64,000 bases of DNA from CAVYTF01 sp963708205 (GTDB lineage Bacteria > Bacteroidota > Bacteroidia > Chitinophagales > Chitinophagaceae). The notes beneath the pieces were generated by a model, which saw nothing but the letters and a program-made list of their open reading frames with translations, did not search any database and had not been told where the DNA came from. The DNA lies in assembly GCA_963708205.1 (NCBI GenBank), contig OY970196.1, positions 1,798,001 to 1,862,000 of the forward strand, in the 5' to 3' direction. Position numbers and translations under genes: made by a program. Numbering within the stretch: position 1 is the stretch's first letter; each line of letters opens with the position of its first letter. Positions 63,164-64,000 of this stretch are shown here, piece after piece.

Positions 63164-64000
63164 TTAGCTGCAACCCATGCTGTTCCCGCAATTCAGACAT
63201 TTGTAGCAGGTGCCGCTTCGAACAGTTATGTGTCCGCAAGTATTGCAGGATGGTGCATCGCTCTGCATACTTTTTGCCGCTGCATTTACTGCGTCGAGGC
63301 TTGCTTCTGTTTTTACGGAAACAGTTTTTTGTATTTTATGCTGTGATGTATTTGAAGGATTTGCAGAAATATTTGAAGTAACGCGAACATTGCTTAATGC
63401 AGGTTTTTCATTGCTTTCTTCTTCGATAAAATTTACAACTTCTTCCTTATCCAACACATGCACAAGATCATTTCTTTGCAAATATTCATAAGCCAACGCG
63501 CGGAAAACAAAGTCAACAAGTGATGTGGTTGTTTTGATGTTTGGATGATCAACCATGCCTGCAGGTTCGAATTTTGTGAACACAAATTTTTCAACAAATT
63601 CTTCAAGAGGCACGCCATATTGCAAGCCGACAGAAACTGCAATGGCGAAACAATTAATCAGGCTGCGCAATGTTGAGCCTTCTTTTGCAAGATCAATAAA
63701 TATTTCGCCAAGTGTTCCATCCTGGTATTCGCCCGTTCTTAAAAATAAAACCTGTCCATTTATTTTTGCCTTTTGTGTAAAGCCGCGACGTTTTGCAGGC
63801 AATTTTTTTCGCTCAACAATTCTTGATAATTGTCTTTTAAAAGTTGTGTCACTGCTTTCCTGCATGCGCTTTTGCACTTCTTCCAAAAGCTCGTCAACAG
63901 TGAGTTTGCTCATGTCAACGATATTTGATTCGGCAATTAATTGCGGTTCTTCCTTTGCTTCTTCTTTTTTATTTGCTTGAGTTATTTTTTTCTTTTTGTC
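63164..64000 (-). CDS. nrdJ: B12-dependent ribonucleotide reductase, C-terminal part
   Basis: 278 residues visible; the frame continues past the right edge of the window with no start. Ends with a Cys-rich tail CNTCGHITVRSGTCYKCLNCGNSMGCS (key cysteines in pairs), typical of class II RNR NrdJ and thought to reduce the active site. Upstream text includes GEIFIDLAKEGSTLRSLINCFAIAVSVGL and PLEEFVEKFVFTKFEPAG of the family. Makes deoxyribonucleotides with adenosylcobalamin, usable without oxygen. Lys/Glu-rich linker near the window edge. Confidence 0.9.
   Translation of the reverse strand, partial: DKKKKITQANKKEEAKEEPQLIAESNIVDMSKLTVDELLEEVQKRMQESSDTTFKRQLSRIVERKKLPAKRRGFTQKAKINGQVLFLRTGEYQDGTLGEIFIDLAKEGSTLRSLINCFAIAVSVGLQYGVPLEEFVEKFVFTKFEPAGMVDHPNIKTTTSLVDFVFRALAYEYLQRNDLVHVLDKEEVVNFIEEESNEKPALSNVRVTSNISANPSNTSQHKIQKTVSVKTEASLDAVNAAAKSMQSDAPSCNTCGHITVRSGTCYKCLNCGNSMGCS

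Overview
The window looks like chromosomal DNA of a Bacteroidota species, most likely a member of the Chitinophagaceae. The evidence is low G+C, genes without Shine-Dalgarno sites, and several TAnnTTTG-type -7 boxes just upstream of start codons. Marker genes agree: a GldA-type ABC ATPase, BshC (bacillithiol), a TonB-dependent receptor with a DUF5689 lipoprotein, and a B12-dependent ribonucleotide reductase. No rRNA, tRNA, CRISPR, prophage or insertion sequence was recognised. Family names come from reading the translations, not from database searches.

Layout. 1-0.8 kb: gldA (cut by the window edge) and a small membrane protein. 0.9-10.6 kb: acetyl-CoA synthetase, then a signalling block (sigma-54 activator, receiver-PAS-histidine kinase, stand-alone receiver, receiver-HPt) around a DUF1800/DUF1501 pair. 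10.8-19.6 kb: an outer-membrane barrel, HflX, PPK2, MscL, ScpA, FtsK, a split-barrel protein and an M23 peptidase. 19.7-27.5 kb: a probable extracellular nucleic-acid (phosphate) utilisation locus made of a secreted DNA/RNA endonuclease, a secreted endonuclease/exonuclease/phosphatase protein, a TonB-dependent receptor, a DUF5689 lipoprotein and a LolA-like protein. 27.5-30.1 kb: a repeat-rich stretch with small lipoproteins and an unusual helical protein. 30.1-33 kb: HlyD-TolC. 33-45 kb: housekeeping genes (RimO, BshC, PurK-PurE, HPPD, L,D-transpeptidase, aspartokinase, fructose-bisphosphatase). 45.3-54.4 kb: secreted or envelope genes (a possible glutamic peptidase, GH16, polysaccharide deacetylase, BI-1, haem lipoprotein, esterase) and the 2-oxoacid:ferredoxin oxidoreductase alpha subunit. 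54.5-58.9 kb: an envelope-decoration group (GT39, PAP2, LTA-synthase-like). 58.9-64 kb: methyltransferase, phosphoglucosamine mutase, cysteine desulfurase, ABC ATPase and the C-terminal part of NrdJ.

The most unusual signal is non-genic. Four intergenic tandem arrays (about 11.7, 21.1, 27.6 and 52.1 kb) are built on 21-bp or 42-bp units. Each has its own unit sequence, but all share the 21-bp register and a loose AGC...AAT core on the + strand. Three of the four sit beside REP-like hairpins. Dispersed short repeats of other kinds lie between genes (a 20-mer in three copies), and repeat-like text appears in frame inside two genes (bshC and an ABC ATPase). Together these suggest an active, poorly described short-repeat ecology in this genome.
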